Part shown: piece by piece, positions 15,571 through 18,569 of the stretch
Layout of the letters: each line of letters opens with the position of its first letter
Numbering within the stretch: position 1 is the stretch's first letter
Source: CAZVCJ01 sp964625745
GTDB taxonomy: Bacteria > Chloroflexota > Anaerolineae > VGOG01
Length of the DNA stretch: 18,569 bases
Assembly: GCA_964625745.1 (NCBI GenBank)
Contig: CAZVCJ010000077.1
Coordinates: forward strand, 1-18,569
Reading direction: 5' to 3'
Translations under genes and position numbers: made by a program
The notes under the pieces: model-generated
What the model saw: only the letters and a program-made list of their open reading frames with translations
Databases searched by the model: none
Told to the model about the DNA's origin: nothing

Positions 15571-16653
15571 ATGTCTGGAAATAGATACCCAGGCATCGTC
15601 TGCCTGCTCGCCCTGATCGTGACCCAGGTGAGTATCCCTGAGGTCGGCGCTACAGCGCCCGATACCAGGGTGAGGATAGAGCCTGCGGAGTCGGTGGTGA
15701 GCCTGAATGAGACCTTCGTCGTACAAGTGATCATTGAGGAGGCTGGCGATCTGGGAGCCTTCCAGTTCGATCTAACCTACGACTCATCCATCCTGGAGGT
15801 GACGGAAGCAGTCCTGGGCGACTTCCTGGGGAGCACGGGACGCTCCGTGGCTCTGGTTCCCATTGGGCCTGAAGTGAATGATGCGCAAGGAAGGGTGACT
15901 TTGGTGGGCTTCAGTTTCGGCAGTGGGCCGGGGCCCAGCGGCACGGGCGTCTTAGCTGCCATCACCTGTATCGCTCAAGGGGAGGGCAGCACCGTCCTGG
16001 GATTACAGCAGGTCGGGGTGCTGGACACGGCGCCTGGTCCTGGTGTTCAGTGGGCCACGGTGGAAGACGGTCAGGTCACGGTAAGGGGCGCAGCGGCGCC
16101 GACGCCCTCAGCCACAGCTACCCCTGAGGCAGCAGCCACCGCCACCCCTGGGCCAGCAGCCACGGCTACCTCTGGGCCGGCAGCTACAGCCAGCCCTGGG
16201 CCGACGAATACACCTGAAGCAGTGGACACCCCCACCCCGTCAGCTACTGTCCCGCCTCCGCCGACGCCCATGGTCACCAGCCCCGCAGCAGAAGCGCCCA
16301 CCGAGACTCCGTCGCCCGCACCCTCGCCCATGCCTGGCGTCAGCACCGAGCCTACCGAGGCGCAGCCGACGGAAGCGACCACGCCGCCGGCTGCGCCCAC
16401 CGCGGAGGCCACCCAGACGCCCGCCGCTGCTACAACGGCCTCGACCTCACCTCCGGCCACCCTGCCTCCTCCGTCCCCCTCGGCAACCCCGGCGCCATCG
16501 CCGACCCTGGCGCCCTCGCCGACTCCACTGGCCGCCATACCTGTGCCAGCGACGACAGGCCGGTCGGGCGGGGCTGTGCTTGGTCTAATGCTGGCTGCTT
16601 TGGCAATGACAATCCTGGCCCTCTTTGTCCTCAGCCGCAGGCCAGGAGACTGA
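15571..16653 (+). CDS. Cohesin-like domain protein with long Pro/Thr/Ala linker and C-terminal membrane anchor
   Basis: A hydrophobic N-terminus (about 8-27) looks like a signal peptide. Residues 31-173 form a cohesin-like domain (RIEPAES, FQFDLTYDSSILEV, GDFLGSTGRSV, GFSFGSGPGPSGTGVLA) closely related to the one in the preceding gene. About 150 residues rich in Pro, Thr and Ala make a wall-spanning linker. The last 25 residues are a transmembrane helix followed by RRPGD, so the protein of 360 residues should be tethered to the membrane with its cohesin facing outward. GCGGAG at 15559-15564 fits the start. It lies 51 bases after the previous gene, probably in the same operon. Cohesins bind dockerins, but none is seen here, so it may serve another adhesive role. 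Confidence 0.8.
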   Translation: MSGNRYPGIVCLLALIVTQVSIPEVGATAPDTRVRIEPAESVVSLNETFVVQVIIEEAGDLGAFQFDLTYDSSILEVTEAVLGDFLGSTGRSVALVPIGPEVNDAQGRVTLVGFSFGSGPGPSGTGVLAAITCIAQGEGSTVLGLQQVGVLDTAPGPGVQWATVEDGQVTVRGAAAPTPSATATPEAAATATPGPAATATSGPAATASPGPTNTPEAVDTPTPSATVPPPPTPMVTSPAAEAPTETPSPAPSPMPGVSTEPTEAQPTEATTPPAAPTAEATQTPAAATTASTSPPATLPPPSPSATPAPSPTLAPSPTPLAAIPVPATTGRSGGAVLGLMLAALAMTILALFVLSRRPGD

Positions 16654-16755
16654 TCGAGAAAAAGCCATCACGAGAAACACCTGTATTCAGATAGCCTTTG
16701 ACAGGATTCACTACGATTCTTTCGAGGGCCGAGGTAAGTGAAGGGAGGAATTACG

Positions 16756-18569
16756 ATGAATGTAAGGCTCTTTCTTTCAGGTAGAAGGCTGGTAGCTGTT
16801 TGTACCTGCCTGGTTCTTTGCACGAGCTTGTTTTCGCTTCCCACTGTCCTGGCCATCCCTCTTGCAGCCACATCCCCTTTGGATGCGGCTGCGCCGGCGG
16901 AGACAGCGCCCAACTTCGAGGAGATTCGGCTGACCGAGGAGGATAACGGCCGCCTGACAGGCTGGGGTGAAAACAGCTATATGTACATCGGATATGAGAT
17001 TTCCCAGGCGGGCCGTGCCGACAACCACGTTATCTACAGCTCTGATGATCCGCCACCGGACATCGAGGTGGCGCCGACATCGTTCGAGCCAACGACCTCG
17101 CTGAGCAGAACCACCACCCAGGTGCTGACTATCGAGAATGTGGGCGCAGGGGATTTGCACTTCAGTATCAGCGAGAACTACGTCATAACCCCAACCGGCG
17201 CTGTCTCCGGTGGGCCAGACGACTATGGCTACACGTGGGTTGATAGTGATGAGCCTGGCGGCCCCGCATACGACTGGGTAGAGATCAACGCAGTGGGCAC
17301 CGCTCTGTCATTGGGAGACGATGCTTATCAGGAGGTCAGCCTGCCATTCACCTTCAACTTCTACGGACAGGACCAGACTACGGTGAAGATTTCCTCCAAC
17401 GGATATCTGACCTTCGGGAGCGATGTAGCACCCGGCTATACCAACAGACCGATACCTGATAGTGAGGAGCCCAATTATTTCATTGCTCCTTTCTGGGACG
17501 ATCTGAACCCACCTTATGGTTTGGGAGCAATCTTCTACTACTATGATGCATCTAACCAGCGTTTCATCGTGGAATACGAGGCGGTGCATCACTATCCGTA
17601 TGGGGATCCTGAGACCTTTGAGGTGCTCCTCTATGCCGATGGCGCCATCGTCTATCAGTACCAGTCGGTCTCAAATGCCACCAGTTGCACCGTGGGCATT
17701 GAAAACAGCGCTGGCTCCGATGGGCTGCAGGTGGTCTACAACTCCAGTTACCTTCACGATGCGCTAGTCGTGAAGTTCCTGAACCCCATTGATTGGCTTT
17801 CCTTCGATCCCGATTCGGGGACGGTTCTTCCTTCTGATTCCACTGCTGTCACTGTGACGTTCGGTGCAAGCGAGTTGAGTATGGATACATACGAGGCGTT
17901 CATTATCGTCTCCAGTGACGACCCAGATGAGGGAGAAATAACTGTTCCAGTGACACTGACCGTAGCTGGACCTTGTACAGACCCGCCCACTACTCCCTAC
18001 AGCCCCTCACCCGCCGATGATGCCACAGGCGTGTCCATGAACGCTGACCTGACCTGGTCTGGAGGGCACCCTTGCCCTGGGGAGGCGGTGACCTATACCG
18101 TCTACTTAGACACCTCCGATCCCCCGACGAACACACTGATTTGCGACGATGTGTCCGGTACCACTTGCGATCCGGGCACGTTGAGTTGCGAGACCCACTA
18201 CTACTGGCAGGTGGTGGCCAACGGGTTCAACGGTCCCAGCAACGGCTCTGTCTGGGACTTCACCACCGGACCTTGTATAGACCCGCCTGCTACTCCCTAC
18301 GACCCCTCACCTGCCGATGATGCCGCGAACGTGTCCATCAGCGCTGACCTGACCTGGTCTGGAGGGCACCCTTGCCCTGGGGAGTCGGTGACCTATACCG
18401 TCTACTTCGACACCTCCAGTCCTCCGACGGCCACGCTGACCTGCGGCGACGTGTACAGTACCACCTGCGATCCGGGGACACTGGGCTACGACACCCACTA
18501 CTACTGGCAGGTGGTGGCCAACGGGCTCAATGGTCCCAGCGACGGCCCTGTCTGGGACTTCACCACCGA
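16756..18569 (+). CDS. Large secreted multi-domain protein (3' end outside the window)
   Basis: The frame is open for 604 codons to the end of the window. A signal peptide (about 1-33, ending VLA) is followed by the start of a HYDIN/BACON-like beta domain (IEVAPTSFEPTT, from about 102). A nidogen-like segment follows, with ISSNGYLTFG at 212-221 and FWDDLNPP at 246-253. A second BACON-like domain comes next (WLSFDPDSG, from 347), then two fibronectin-type repeats of exactly 100 residues (405-504 and 505-604) with paired cysteines. GGGAGG at 16743-16748 supports the start. The 102-base spacer before it holds a TTGACA at 16698-16703 but no matching -10 box. It is probably a surface or extracellular protein. 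Any catalytic or anchoring domain would lie beyond the window. Confidence 0.8.
   Translation, partial: MNVRLFLSGRRLVAVCTCLVLCTSLFSLPTVLAIPLAATSPLDAAAPAETAPNFEEIRLTEEDNGRLTGWGENSYMYIGYEISQAGRADNHVIYSSDDPPPDIEVAPTSFEPTTSLSRTTTQVLTIENVGAGDLHFSISENYVITPTGAVSGGPDDYGYTWVDSDEPGGPAYDWVEINAVGTALSLGDDAYQEVSLPFTFNFYGQDQTTVKISSNGYLTFGSDVAPGYTNRPIPDSEEPNYFIAPFWDDLNPPYGLGAIFYYYDASNQRFIVEYEAVHHYPYGDPETFEVLLYADGAIVYQYQSVSNATSCTVGIENSAGSDGLQVVYNSSYLHDALVVKFLNPIDWLSFDPDSGTVLPSDSTAVTVTFGASELSMDTYEAFIIVSSDDPDEGEITVPVTLTVAGPCTDPPTTPYSPSPADDATGVSMNADLTWSGGHPCPGEAVTYTVYLDTSDPPTNTLICDDVSGTTCDPGTLSCETHYYWQVVANGFNGPSNGSVWDFTTGPCIDPPATPYDPSPADDAANVSISADLTWSGGHPCPGESVTYTVYFDTSSPPTATLTCGDVYSTTCDPGTLGYDTHYYWQVVANGLNGPSDGPVWDFTT
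17968..18567 (+). repeat. Two tandem 300-bp repeats encoding fibronectin-like domains
   Basis: GGACCTTGTA-A/T-AGACCCGCC begins at 17968 and again at 18268, a period of exactly 300 bases. The copies are highly similar but not identical. The array may continue past the window. Confidence 0.8.

Overview
The window looks like part of a metagenome-assembled bacterial genome, most likely Chloroflexota (Anaerolineae-like). That placement is an inference. It rests on strong AAGGAGG-type Shine-Dalgarno sites, a TAP-type alpha/beta-hydrolase lipoprotein, and secreted proteins with Thr-Pro linkers and cohesin-like domains. It cannot be proven from the sequence alone. A 100-N scaffold gap lies at 14113-14212.

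Region 1 (1-471) holds the probable 3' tip of an upstream gene, an intrinsic terminator, two repeat elements (A1 and B1), an operator-like palindrome and a sigma70-type promoter.

Region 2 (472-10777) is the most interesting part: eight same-strand genes. The first five are closely spaced (4-30 nt apart). They encode a PAPS-reductase/PP-loop protein with an N-terminal zinc ribbon and a C-terminal two-cluster ferredoxin; NurA nuclease; HerA DNA-translocating ATPase; Mre11/SbcD nuclease; and Rad50/SbcC ATPase with a CPKC zinc hook. Three accessory genes follow: a protein with a possible PD-(D/E)XK-like ExK motif, a Cys-rich winged-helix protein with a helical C-terminal half, and a membrane-anchored protein with a winged-helix-like C-terminus. 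HerA-NurA-Mre11-Rad50 is the archaeal DNA end-resection set. Here it is joined to a redox/sulfur-type PP-loop enzyme and unknown accessory genes. The mix of protein types recalls phosphorothioation systems (DndC-, DndD- and DndH-like roles), but the genes are not dnd genes. The block reads as a DNA-processing or defence module and may be an undescribed system. A strong 15-bp hairpin terminator (10902-10938) closes it, and related direct repeats flank it (A1-B1 on the left, B2-A2 on the right).

Region 3 (10939-18569) is visibly more GC-rich and encodes exported proteins: a lipoprotein alpha/beta-hydrolase, a repeat-containing protein with a cohesin-like domain (the gene broken by the N gap), a second cohesin-like protein with a C-terminal membrane anchor, and the first 604 codons of a large secreted protein with nidogen-like, BACON/HYDIN-like and 100-residue fibronectin-like repeats that runs off the window. 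The N gap is probably an assembly artefact: the sequences on its two sides share exactly 55 bp, and merging them there restores one reading frame.
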